NCBI GenBank assembly: GCA_007133445.1
Contig: SLMR01000367.1
Location: 1-8,045, forward strand
Reading direction: 5' to 3'
DNA: 8,045 nucleotides
Origin: Aquisalimonas sp.
GTDB taxonomy: Bacteria > Pseudomonadota > Gammaproteobacteria > Nitrococcales > Aquisalimonadaceae
The translations under genes were made by a program, and so were the position numbers. Position 1 is the first letter of the stretch; every line of letters starts with the position of its first letter. Below the pieces are notes generated by a model. It was not told the origin of the DNA and did not search any database. It worked only from the letters and a program-made list of their open reading frames with translations. Shown one piece after another: positions 1 to 6,625 of this stretch.

Positions 1-52
1 GATCGTCTACGGCATGCCCTACAGCGAGTGGAAAGAGAAGTATCAGAAGTAG
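1..52 (+). CDS. C-terminus of a DUF1244-type small protein (partial)
   Basis: Reading from base 2, the last sixteen codons before the TAG at 50-52 give IVYGMPYSEWKEKYQK. The stretch VYGMPY-x-x-WK-x-K-Y/H-Q is how I remember the C-terminal part of DUF1244 proteins, small proteins of about 100 residues common in proteobacteria and of unknown function. In the homologues I recall, the chain continues some 10 to 20 residues beyond this point, so this copy appears to end early. The 5' part lies outside the window. The family call rests on one short motif and on memory of the family, not on a search. Confidence 0.6.
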   Translation, partial: IVYGMPYSEWKEKYQK

Positions 53-96
53 CCGCACCTGCGGGGCGCACCCCGCGTCAGGCGGTGGGGTGCGGC
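52..96 (+). terminator. GC-rich nested hairpin after the DUF1244 stop; possible terminator
   Basis: An outer 8-bp inverted repeat (GCCGCACC at 52-59, GGTGCGGC at 89-96) encloses a 6-bp hairpin, GCGGGG-CGCA-CCCCGC at 61-76. A competing 7-bp pairing, GCACCCC (68-74) with GGGGTGC (87-93), uses some of the same bases. The position just after a stop codon suits a transcription end. No T-run follows, so it is not a classical Rho-independent terminator. Confidence 0.4.
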
Positions 97-110
97 CGGA
101 TCTGCAATGA

Positions 111-116
111 TATAAA
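111..116 (+). promoter_or_regulatory. Weak candidate -10 element for the spermidine-synthase-like gene
   Basis: TATAAA at 111-116 sits in the only AT-rich patch (105-120) between the upstream hairpin and the ATG at 150. It would give a start near 122 and a short leader. No convincing -35 hexamer is visible 16 to 18 bases upstream, where the sequence is the GC-rich hairpin arm. Confidence 0.25.
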
Positions 117-149
117 ATAACACCCCCACACGCAGCCTGTTTCCACCCC

Positions 150-2720
150 ATGCCGCGCCTTGTACTTGCCGCCACCGCTGGTCTGTTCCTGCTCTCGGGA
201 TTCGCCGCCCTGGTCTACCAGGTGCTGTGGGTACGGGAGCTGGGACTGCTGTTTGGCAATACCGCCCAGGCGGCGGCGCTGGCCATCGCCATCTTCTTCG
301 CCGGACTGGCCGCCGGCGGCTGGTTCTGGGGGCGGTTGGCGCCGCGTGTGCGGTCGCCACTGAAGACCTTCGGTCTGCTGGAAGTGGGTGTGGCGGCCAC
401 GGCCGTGGGCCACTTCATACTCCTCGACCTCTACCATCTGGTCTACCCGGCACTGCACGCGGCCACGGGGGATTCCTCCTGGGCCACCACGGCCCTGCGT
501 GCCGGACTCGGCGCCGTGGTGCTGTTTCCGCCGGCCTTCCTCATGGGCGGCACCCTGCCCATGATGGGCCAGCACCTGGTCCGCATCACCGGACAACTCG
601 CCACCACCGGCACCGCCGTCTACGCCCTGAACACCTTCGGCTCGGCCATGGGGGCGCTGGCGGCCGGGTTCGTGCTGCCACCCGCGCTGGGGTTCACCGG
701 CGCGTACGCACTCGCCATCGGCATCGACCTGTTCGTTGGCATCGCCGCCATCGCCATGGCGGCGAGCCTCGCTCTGGCACCAAGCGGCAAGCGGGACAGC
801 AACCAGCCAGCGACGACCCCTCGCCGCACGGCAACGCCACAGGCAACCGAACCCGCGCTCTCCGGCCGGCTGGTTGCGCTGATCGCCTGCGTCTCCGGCA
901 CCGCGACCCTCGGCGTGGAGGTGTTGTGGACGCGGCTGTTCGCCCAGGTGCTGCAGAACTCCGTCTACACCTACGCCGTGGTGCTGGTGGCCTTCCTGCT
1001 CGCCCTCTCCCTGGGTTCCCTGGCCGCAAACGGGCTGGCACGGCTGCGCACACCGCAACCGCGCCATATCCTCCTGGTGATCCTGGCGACCTCCGGCGCG
1101 GTCATTGCCGCATCCCCCTGGGCATTCCACGCCGTGACCGGCGGCCTCGCCTACGTCGGCGCCGGCGCACCCTGGCTGGAATACCTCGGCGCCGTTTCCA
1201 TCGTCGCGCTGCTGGTGATGGTGCTGCCCGGCATTCTACTGGGCATCACCCTGCCCTACCTGCTCCGGCTCATGGAGGCGGCGCGGCCGGAGCCCGGCGA
1301 GATTCTGGGGCGGCTGGTGGCGGCCAATACCGCCGGGGCGATCGTCGGCTCGCTGGCGGCCGGTTTCCTGCTGCTCCCCTGGCTCGGCGTGAGCGGCAGC
1401 CTGCTGGTACTGGCGGCACTCTACCCGGCACTGATGCTGCCGGTGATTCTGCGCGAACCCATCCCCTGGCCGCACCGGGTGATTTACGCTACGCCGGTCG
1501 CCGTGGCAGTGGCCGGCCTGATCGTTTTCCGCGCCGCCGGCCCGGCAGCCACCAACGTGAGCGCGGAGGCCAACGAACGGCTGCTGGAGGTAATCGAGGG
1601 CACCCACGCCACCGTGGCGGTCATCGAGCGCGGCGAGCACCGCCTGATCCGCGTGAACAACTTCTACACCCTCGGCGGCACGGGTGCGTTGGAGTCCGAG
1701 CGCAACCAGACCCTGATCCCCATGATGACCCACCCGGAGCCGCGCTCCGTGTTCTATCTGGGCATGGGCACCGGCATCACGGCGGGGGCATCCCTGCTGT
1801 TCCCGGTGGAGCGGGTGGATGTGTGCGAGCTGCTGCCGGAAGTGGTGGAACTTGCGGAACGGCACTTCCAGCCCTGGACCCAGGGGCTCTTTGACGACGA
1901 GCGGGTCACCGTGCGTGCCGAGGACGGCCACCACTGCCTGCGCCACGCCGACACTGAATACGACCTGATCATCAGCGACCTCTTTACCCCCTGGAAGGCG
2001 GGCACCGGCAATCTGTACACCGTCGAGCATTACGAGACAGGGCGTGAGCGTCTGGCCGACGGCGGCCTGTTCGTCCAGTGGCTGCCCCTCTACCAGCTCA
2101 CCGAAAAGGAACTCGGCACTATCGCACGGACCATGGAGGCGGTGTTCCCGCAGGTGGTCATGTGGCGCGGCGACCTGTTTGCGGACGGCTCGGTGATCGC
2201 ACTGGTGGGAACGGAAGAAGGCATCACCGTGGATCCGGATGCACTGGTGGACCACGGTCGCCGTCTCGCCGACAACCCGGCCCTGCCGGAAGACCTGCTG
2301 CAGGCCGTGAGCCTGCGTTTCTATGCCGGCCACGTGACCGGCAGCGGCCTGTTTGATGACGCCCCGCTCAACACCCACGACCGGCCGGTGGTGGAATACC
2401 AGGCGCCGCGCAGCCAACGCCGCGTGCAGGCCGGTGAAGACACCTGGATGATCGGCTCACGCCTGGGCTTTCTCTACCAGTCCCTGGCCGACCAGACGCC
2501 ACCGGCGGACGACCCCTACCTGGCGCCGCTGGATGAGACCGCCCACGGCTACGTGGACGCCGGGCGCCACTACTACTTCTATAACGTGCTGCGCCAGAAT
2601 GAGCGCCACGACCTGGCCCGGGCGCAATTGCAGCAGTTCCTCACGCTGACGCCCTTCGACCAGCCGCCCGGCGACCCGGAAGCCCCCACCACACGTTCGA
2701 GCTGGGAGGAGAACCGCTGA
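150..2720 (+). CDS. Fused multi-pass membrane / spermidine-synthase-like protein
   Basis: This 856-residue protein has a hydrophobic N-terminal half (about residues 1-462, a dozen or so membrane segments) and a cytosolic methyltransferase-fold domain (about 475-750) of the spermidine synthase superfamily. The nucleotide-binding motif is FYLGMGTG (535-542), followed by the acidic VCELLPE (558-564), EDG (591-593) and YDLIISDLFTPW (604-615). True spermidine synthases have DSTDP at the last site. Here the first Asp (610) is kept and the second is Thr613, and YHExxxHP of the acceptor pocket reads LIPMMTHP (523-530). Polyamine synthesis is therefore doubtful, and the substrate is unknown. The membrane half is two related copies joined by a polar linker (211-239). 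About 100 further residues follow the catalytic domain. The ATG at 150 is the first in frame and begins a hydrophobic stretch, but no clear Shine-Dalgarno precedes it. It is transcribed alone and converges on the zinc operon. Confidence 0.85.
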   Translation: MPRLVLAATAGLFLLSGFAALVYQVLWVRELGLLFGNTAQAAALAIAIFFAGLAAGGWFWGRLAPRVRSPLKTFGLLEVGVAATAVGHFILLDLYHLVYPALHAATGDSSWATTALRAGLGAVVLFPPAFLMGGTLPMMGQHLVRITGQLATTGTAVYALNTFGSAMGALAAGFVLPPALGFTGAYALAIGIDLFVGIAAIAMAASLALAPSGKRDSNQPATTPRRTATPQATEPALSGRLVALIACVSGTATLGVEVLWTRLFAQVLQNSVYTYAVVLVAFLLALSLGSLAANGLARLRTPQPRHILLVILATSGAVIAASPWAFHAVTGGLAYVGAGAPWLEYLGAVSIVALLVMVLPGILLGITLPYLLRLMEAARPEPGEILGRLVAANTAGAIVGSLAAGFLLLPWLGVSGSLLVLAALYPALMLPVILREPIPWPHRVIYATPVAVAVAGLIVFRAAGPAATNVSAEANERLLEVIEGTHATVAVIERGEHRLIRVNNFYTLGGTGALESERNQTLIPMMTHPEPRSVFYLGMGTGITAGASLLFPVERVDVCELLPEVVELAERHFQPWTQGLFDDERVTVRAEDGHHCLRHADTEYDLIISDLFTPWKAGTGNLYTVEHYETGRERLADGGLFVQWLPLYQLTEKELGTIARTMEAVFPQVVMWRGDLFADGSVIALVGTEEGITVDPDALVDHGRRLADNPALPEDLLQAVSLRFYAGHVTGSGLFDDAPLNTHDRPVVEYQAPRSQRRVQAGEDTWMIGSRLGFLYQSLADQTPPADDPYLAPLDETAHGYVDAGRHYYFYNVLRQNERHDLARAQLQQFLTLTPFDQPPGDPEAPTTRSSWEENR

Positions 2721-2761
2721 GCGGGTAATGGCACGGACGGATAACCGTTACTGCTACCCGC
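2721..2761. terminator. Inverted repeat between convergent genes; possible bidirectional terminator
   Basis: GCGGGTA (2721-2727) pairs with TACCCGC (2755-2761), directly after the stop of the spermidine-synthase-like gene and eleven bases before the stop of the permease gene. Inside it TAATGG (2726-2731) can pair with CCGTTA (2745-2750), allowing one wobble, although this competes with the last outer bases. Placement between two converging genes fits a shared transcription end. No T-run is present on either side, so termination is inferred only from position and symmetry. Confidence 0.4.
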
Positions 2762-2771
2762 GTGGACGGCC

Positions 2772-3560
2772 TCAGTTCCGCCGCGCCAGCAACCGCAGCA
2801 GCGCCATCACCACGACAATGGCGACGAACGCCGGGCCGAAGGGAAGATCGCCCAGCAACGCAATCACGAACGCCGCCAGATAGGCCAGCACCCCCACCGC
2901 GGCGGCGAGCCAGACGGCCGCCCGCCAACTCGGCGCCAGCGCAAACGCCACCCAGGGCGGGATGAAGATCAGGGCGAAGGCTGCCATGACGCCCATGGCC
3001 ATGGACGCCAGCGCCACCCCGGCGGCCACCATGATGTTGAACCCGAGCCCCAGCAGGGCCACGCTGCGGCCGTTGGCACGGTCGTGTCCGGGAAACAGCC
3101 GCGCCCGCAGGAGCCGCGGGGAGAGCCACGGCATCAGGACTGCGAAGACCAGCGCAAAGGCGAGCCCGGTCAGCAGATGTTCCAGGGTGGTGAAGTAGAG
3201 CTGGCCGTCCACCAGCGTCTGCGCCAGCGTACGGGCGTGATGGCTGAACTGTGCGCCCAGAATCATGGTCGCCCAGCCCGCCAGTATCATTACCGCATAG
3301 AGATCATTGCCGGTGCGCTTCACCAGCCCGCGCGCCGCGACGCCACCGCCGGCGACACCGAGGGCAGCCATCAGCGGCGGCACCCCGAACAGGCTGCCAA
3401 GCACACCGCCGGCACCACCCAGGTGGGCAAAGCCCAGCGCCGCCAGCCACTCCTCGCGCATGCGCAGGTAGAGCCCCAGCACCGGGAGTACGGCCGCGAA
3501 CACCAGGCCGGTGAAAAACGGCAGCCGGAACAGCGGATCCACCAGCAGATCCCACTCCAT
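2772..3560 (-). CDS. znuB: Zinc/manganese-type ABC transporter permease (ZnuB-like)
   Basis: The 262-residue, almost entirely hydrophobic protein shows seven to eight membrane segments and the pattern of the ABC-3 family of metal permeases. The clearest match is the C-terminal part, ALIFIPPWVAFALAP (196-210), followed by a helix and LLGDLPFGPAF (235-245), as in ZnuB and its relatives. The segment EEWLAALGFAHLGGAGGVLG (36-55) lies where the cytoplasmic coupling helix of this family is found, but it is divergent. It would form the inner-membrane channel for metal released by the ZnuA-like protein and powered by the ATPase just upstream. The ATG at 3560 was preferred to the GTG one codon earlier because GGAGGT (3572-3567) is six bases from ATG but only three from GTG. 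The start overlaps the ATPase stop as TGATG, implying coupled translation. It is the last gene of the operon. Zinc rather than manganese is inferred from the operator upstream. Confidence 0.85.
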   Translation of the reverse strand: MEWDLLVDPLFRLPFFTGLVFAAVLPVLGLYLRMREEWLAALGFAHLGGAGGVLGSLFGVPPLMAALGVAGGGVAARGLVKRTGNDLYAVMILAGWATMILGAQFSHHARTLAQTLVDGQLYFTTLEHLLTGLAFALVFAVLMPWLSPRLLRARLFPGHDRANGRSVALLGLGFNIMVAAGVALASMAMGVMAAFALIFIPPWVAFALAPSWRAAVWLAAAVGVLAYLAAFVIALLGDLPFGPAFVAIVVVMALLRLLARRN

Positions 3561-4120
3561 CACGCCACCTCCACCATGCGGTCGGCGACCTGTTCCAGAA
3601 AATCGCGCTCGTGGGAGATCACCAGCGCCGCGCGCCCGGGCGCCAGACTCCGCAGCGTCTCCACAAGTAGCGCCTCGCCGTCCGGGTCAAGGTTGTTGGT
3701 GGGTTCGTCCAGCAGCAGCAGATCGGCGGGGTGGCCGATGGCGGCCCAGACTATCAGCAGCTGCCGCTGGCCGCCGCTCAGCCGATCCATGCGCACATCC
3801 AGCAGATCATGTAGGCGCTCGGGCAGGCCCGCTGCATCCACGTTCATCAGCCGGAGCACTTCACGCACGCGCAAGGGGGTTTCGGCGGTCTCGAACCCGG
3901 TCTGGGGCTGATAGGCCACGCGCAAGCCATCGGCGCGCGCAACGGTGCCCGAGAACACCTCGGCCTCGCCGGTGAACACGCGCATGATCGTGGATTTGCC
4001 GCAGCCGTTGGGGCCGGAGAGCCCGACCACTTCGCCGGCATCCACAAAAAAGTCGAGGGGCCCGACGACGGGCCCCTCGTATCCGGCCCGCAGGCCGTCG
4101 ATGCTCAACAATCGTGTCAT
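3560..4120 (-). CDS. znuC: Zinc-type ABC transporter ATP-binding protein (ZnuC-like, short)
   Basis: All ATPase motifs are present in order in 186 residues: the aromatic A-loop residue Tyr14, Walker A GPNGCGKST (36-44), Q-loop YQPQ (70-73), signature LSGGQ (114-118), Walker B LLLLDEP (134-140), D-loop NNLD (142-145) and the switch His170 in SHERD. It would hydrolyse ATP on the cytosolic face of the ZnuB-like permease. ZnuC-type proteins are usually 230 residues or more. This one stops about 16 residues after the switch histidine and lacks the C-terminal extension. The end is not a visible frameshift, because the stop codon forms the TGATG overlap with the permease gene. It starts seven bases after the znuA stop, with only a weak GAG upstream. 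The family (metal ABC ATPase) is clear from motifs and neighbours. Specificity is inferred from context. Confidence 0.85.
   Translation of the reverse strand: MTRLLSIDGLRAGYEGPVVGPLDFFVDAGEVVGLSGPNGCGKSTIMRVFTGEAEVFSGTVARADGLRVAYQPQTGFETAETPLRVREVLRLMNVDAAGLPERLHDLLDVRMDRLSGGQRQLLIVWAAIGHPADLLLLDEPTNNLDPDGEALLVETLRSLAPGRAALVISHERDFLEQVADRMVEVA
3567..3572 (-). promoter_or_regulatory. Shine-Dalgarno for the permease gene
   Basis: GGAGGT, read on the minus strand from 3572 to 3567, lies inside the end of the ATPase gene, six bases before the ATG at 3560. This spacing decides for ATG over the adjacent GTG at 3563. Confidence 0.6.
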
Positions 4121-4127
4121 CGCTTAC

Positions 4128-5024
4128 TCACATGGGGGAAGCAATCACCTCGACCCAATCGCCGATCAGCTCGAAGTAGTCGTCGGCGTCACCGCCCACC
4201 TGAACGCCCGGCATCAGGTCGTAGTATTCCCAACCCAGCTGCTCGGCCAGGAACTGCACGTGGTCCTCGCGCTGATACGGGTAGCGGATGATCACGCCCG
4301 ACTTGCCTTCCAGCTCGGCCACCAGCGAACGCAGATGGGAGCCCGTGGGCGGATTGCCCGGCACCGGCTCCAGATAACCCAGATCCGGCACGTTCAGGCG
4401 GTCCAGCAGGTAGGTGGCGTCTGCGTGATACAACACCACGCCGGGCGCACCGTCCACCTGTTCCTGCCACTCTTCCACGTGCTCCTCCGCCCGCTCGGCG
4501 AAGGTCTCCGCGTTGGAATGGTACGTGTCCGCGTTGGCGGAATCCATATTCGCCATGGTCGCTGCCAGGCGCTTGGCGATCTCGCCCATCCGGATTGGAT
4601 CCAGGTAGACGTGGGGATTACCGGACGGGTGGACGTCGCCGCGTGAGCGATCGGCGTCGCCACCGACATCCAGCAGGTCCACCTGCGCTGCGGCCTCGAA
4701 GTAGCCGCTGGTGCCGGCACGCACGCTGGGGTTGTTGGCTCCGCGGATGGCCGCCGGCAGCCAGCCCTCTTCCAGTTCCGCACCCACGGAGACCACCAGG
4801 TCCGCACGGCCGATGGCGGACATCATGGAGGGCCGCGCCTCCAGATAGTGGGCGTCGCGGTCCGGCGGCGCCATGGTGGTGACTTCCACGTGGTCGCCGC
4901 CCACGTGCTTGGCGAGCATGCCCATGTTGGACGTAGTGGCAGCGATATTCAGCGCCTGGGCCGCCGCCGGGGCGGCAGCCAGTGCGGCACCGAGAGCGCT
5001 TGCGATGATTGCGCGTTTCAGCAT
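4128..5024 (-). CDS. znuA: Periplasmic zinc-binding protein of an ABC transporter (ZnuA-like)
   Basis: The 298-residue protein begins with a signal peptide (residues 1-24, probable cleavage after AQA) and continues as a cluster A-I (TroA/ZnuA) metal-binding protein. Likely ligands are His59 in DRDAHYLEARPS, His138 in GNPHVYLDP, His200 in VLYHADATYLL and an acidic residue near the end (Asp279, Asp281 or Asp282). PTGSHLRSL (226-234) matches the family's second-domain motif. The histidine-rich loop common in ZnuA is missing. In its place, at 121-135, is an acidic stretch with one histidine. The ATG at 5024 was chosen because it opens the signal peptide and has GAGGGAG (5038-5032) seven bases upstream; an in-frame start at 5126 would add 34 polar residues overlapping the previous gene. 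It sits 16 bases after the barrel gene and 7 before the ATPase gene. The protein should deliver Zn(II) to ZnuBC. Manganese is possible, but the operator argues for zinc. Confidence 0.85.
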   Translation of the reverse strand: MLKRAIIASALGAALAAAPAAAQALNIAATTSNMGMLAKHVGGDHVEVTTMAPPDRDAHYLEARPSMMSAIGRADLVVSVGAELEEGWLPAAIRGANNPSVRAGTSGYFEAAAQVDLLDVGGDADRSRGDVHPSGNPHVYLDPIRMGEIAKRLAATMANMDSANADTYHSNAETFAERAEEHVEEWQEQVDGAPGVVLYHADATYLLDRLNVPDLGYLEPVPGNPPTGSHLRSLVAELEGKSGVIIRYPYQREDHVQFLAEQLGWEYYDLMPGVQVGGDADDYFELIGDWVEVIASPM

Positions 5025-5040
5025 CTTTCTGCTCCCTCGT

Positions 5041-6507
5041 TTAGAACGGATGGGCGCCGTGCGCGCCAATACTGATGTTGTACTGGAGCATGAAGCTCCA
5101 CTCGTCGTGGCGGTCACCGCCCGCATCCTCGTTCGCGTAGTCCGCGTAGTTCACCTGCGCCCGCAGGAACGAGAAGTGGGACGGGTAGAACGTGGTATTC
5201 AGCGAATAGCGATAACTGGTGCCAAAGTCGTCGCTCGGGTTGCTGTCGCCGTCGAACGCCCGGTTCTCGGCGATACCCAGTGCTTCCGCCCGAACGCCCG
5301 TCCGCCAGCGCGGTGCAATGCCGTAGACCGCCTGGAGGTAAGCGCCATCCTGACGGTAGCGAACATCGGCGCTCTCCGCCGACTCCCACGTCCAGTCGTT
5401 CGGGTTGTCACCTTGGCCATCCGCAAACCTGAAAACCTCGAAATCCAGATCCTGTTCCCGGTAGAAGTACTCACCCTGAATGGTCAGGTCACCGTGCCCG
5501 AGGTAGCCGGCGGCGTCGTACTTGTAGACCGCGTCCAACCCGGCGAACCAGGCGTCGCCATCCCATGTCTGCACGCGTGGTGTGCCATGCTCCTCGGAAC
5601 GCTGGAAGGCGCGCGCGTAACCACCCGAGACGCCGAACTGCGCGGCATGGTCGTAGCCAAGATCAGGGCCCCATTTCAGGAAGCCAGTGAAGAGCCGAGG
5701 ACCAGACGCGTCATCGAACGGCAGATCTTGACGCTCCCGGATCCGAGCGAAGTCGTCATCGCCGTCTTCATTCTCAGCAATGAAATACTCGTCAAACTCT
5801 GCCCGGTCGTGGCCAACGTAATTGGCCACGCCACTGGTATCACCCTGCAGCATCTCGATACCACCCTTCAGGTACGTCTGCGTCGGCAGAAGCCAGTTCA
5901 GCTGCACACCGGTCTCCTGGATGCCGTGGTGGCCGAACAGGTGTTCGCTCACCAGCGGGCGGTCGACGAAGTCCCACTCGTGGGGGTGCTGGTTGTTGAT
6001 GTAGCCGATATCCGACAGGAAGCGGCCGCCCTTGATCTGCAGACCCCAGGGCAGACTGGAGGTCGTGAAGTAGGCTTCTTCCAGATCCACCGTGTCCGTG
6101 CCCTCGACCACCAGCATGGCGAAGGCGTCGAAGTAGGGATCCACGGACGCCTCGAAGGCGAACTCGGTCTCGCGGAGCTGGAAGCCATCCCCGCCGCCAC
6201 CGTGGTCATGGCCATGGCCATGACTGTGACCCCCTTCGAAACCGCCCGGGTCGTCGACCTCACCACTGAAGGTGTTCGTGTAAACGCCGTCGAGGATGAC
6301 GGAGATGGACGGGTTGAACGCCGTTCCGGCGCCGATGCGCTCGCTGGACCCGGGAAGGGCGCCGGCGGCCATCCCGTCCTGGGCGTCCATGACGTCTTCC
6401 TGGGTGGCGCCGTCGGCCGGCTGATCCTGTTGCGCGATCGCGACGCCCGAGCCGAGCAGCAGTGCCGCCGCGGCGGCAACGCCCTGGGTTAGATATGCTC
6501 GCTTCAT
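5041..6507 (-). CDS. Outer-membrane beta-barrel with histidine cluster, first gene of the zinc operon
   Basis: The 488-residue protein has a signal peptide (MKRAYL... cleaved after AIA, residue 25) and then alternating aromatic/polar strands typical of a porin-like barrel. It ends in Phe, as outer-membrane proteins recognised by the BAM machinery do. Residues 92-108 form a glycine-histidine loop with five His in nine residues (94-102), and more His occur at 174-176, 189-194 and 483-486. No TonB box or plug domain is visible and the length is short for a TonB-dependent receptor, so a porin-like barrel is more likely. The ATG at 6507 was preferred to that at 6519 because GAGGG (6517-6513) lies five bases upstream and the signal peptide starts there. 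It is the first gene after a Zur-box-like promoter and 16 bases from znuA. The inferred role is letting zinc cross the outer membrane. I do not recognise a named family with certainty. Confidence 0.75.
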   Translation of the reverse strand: MKRAYLTQGVAAAAALLLGSGVAIAQQDQPADGATQEDVMDAQDGMAAGALPGSSERIGAGTAFNPSISVILDGVYTNTFSGEVDDPGGFEGGHSHGHGHDHGGGGDGFQLRETEFAFEASVDPYFDAFAMLVVEGTDTVDLEEAYFTTSSLPWGLQIKGGRFLSDIGYINNQHPHEWDFVDRPLVSEHLFGHHGIQETGVQLNWLLPTQTYLKGGIEMLQGDTSGVANYVGHDRAEFDEYFIAENEDGDDDFARIRERQDLPFDDASGPRLFTGFLKWGPDLGYDHAAQFGVSGGYARAFQRSEEHGTPRVQTWDGDAWFAGLDAVYKYDAAGYLGHGDLTIQGEYFYREQDLDFEVFRFADGQGDNPNDWTWESAESADVRYRQDGAYLQAVYGIAPRWRTGVRAEALGIAENRAFDGDSNPSDDFGTSYRYSLNTTFYPSHFSFLRAQVNYADYANEDAGGDRHDEWSFMLQYNISIGAHGAHPF

Positions 6508-6512
6508 GATTG

Positions 6513-6517
6513 CCCTC
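6513..6517 (-). promoter_or_regulatory. Shine-Dalgarno for the barrel gene
   Basis: GAGGG on the minus strand (6517-6513) is five bases before the ATG at 6507. It lies inside the codons that an ATG at 6519 would add, which favours the shorter protein. Confidence 0.6.
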
Positions 6518-6573
6518 ATGCTCGCGTTGTTCGGTGGTGAAGGGATGCAATTCCAGGCCGCGAGATTGGCCGG

Positions 6574-6596
6574 AAAATGGAATTATATAACATTCT
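6574..6596. promoter_or_regulatory. Zur-box-like operator over the -10 element
   Basis: The 23 bases match the gammaproteobacterial Zur consensus as I recall it, GAAATGTTATA-N-TATAACATTTC, at 16 of 22 defined positions. These include AAATG on the left (6575-6579) and TATAACATT on the right (6586-6594), with the exact 11-base spacing between AATG and CATT. The centre (6585) lies within the -10 hexamer, so a bound Zur-Zn repressor would block RNA polymerase. The downstream zinc-uptake genes agree with this reading. The consensus is from memory and binding is inferred. Confidence 0.7.
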
Positions 6597-6609
6597 TTCT
6601 TTTATGCAA
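6582..6609 (-). promoter_or_regulatory. Promoter of the zinc-uptake operon
   Basis: On the minus strand, a perfect -10 TATAAT (6587-6582) follows TTGCAT (6609-6604, three of six bases of the -35 consensus) by 16 bases. The site is within a sharply AT-rich island (about 6571-6628) in otherwise GC-rich DNA. Transcription would start near 6575, giving a leader of roughly 70 bases before the barrel gene. Confidence 0.65.
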
Positions 6610-6625
6610 CATTATTACGTTGCAT
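6604..6625. promoter_or_regulatory. Second palindrome over the -35 region; possible extra operator
   Basis: ATGCAAC (6604-6610) and GTTGCAT (6619-6625) form a perfect 7-base inverted repeat with an 8-base spacer. Its centre is about 30 bases, close to three helical turns, from the centre of the Zur-like box. GTTGC (6619-6623) can alternatively pair with GCAAC (6630-6634). It could be a second, diverged Zur site or the site of another regulator. No known consensus was matched. Confidence 0.4.

Noticed and set aside
227..1894. Open frame of 555 codons overlapping the spermidine-synthase-like gene
   Set aside because: It is a +2 frame shadow, rich in Arg, Gly, Pro and His, without domains. The frame starting at 150 has clear membrane segments and a cofactor motif.
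1236..2417. Open frame of 393 codons on the minus strand inside the same gene
   Set aside because: Composition is dominated by His, Gln, Gly and Arg, which is typical of an antisense shadow. No start signal or motif supports it.
5025..5126. Longer ZnuA with 34 extra N-terminal residues
   Set aside because: The extra residues are polar, would hide the signal peptide and overlap the barrel gene's end. The ATG at 5024 has its own ribosome site.
4873..6492. Open frame of 539 codons on the + strand antisense to the barrel gene
   Set aside because: It mirrors the barrel gene in GC-rich DNA. The translation has no recognisable domain, whereas the minus strand gives a signal peptide, barrel strands, a good ribosome site and an operon position.
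5041..6507. TonB-dependent zinc receptor (ZnuD)
   Set aside because: It is too short, with no plug domain or TonB box visible. Only the zinc context matches.
6508..6575. Riboswitch or attenuator in the zinc operon leader
   Set aside because: The leader is only about 70 bases, with no leader peptide, terminator stem or recognisable aptamer.
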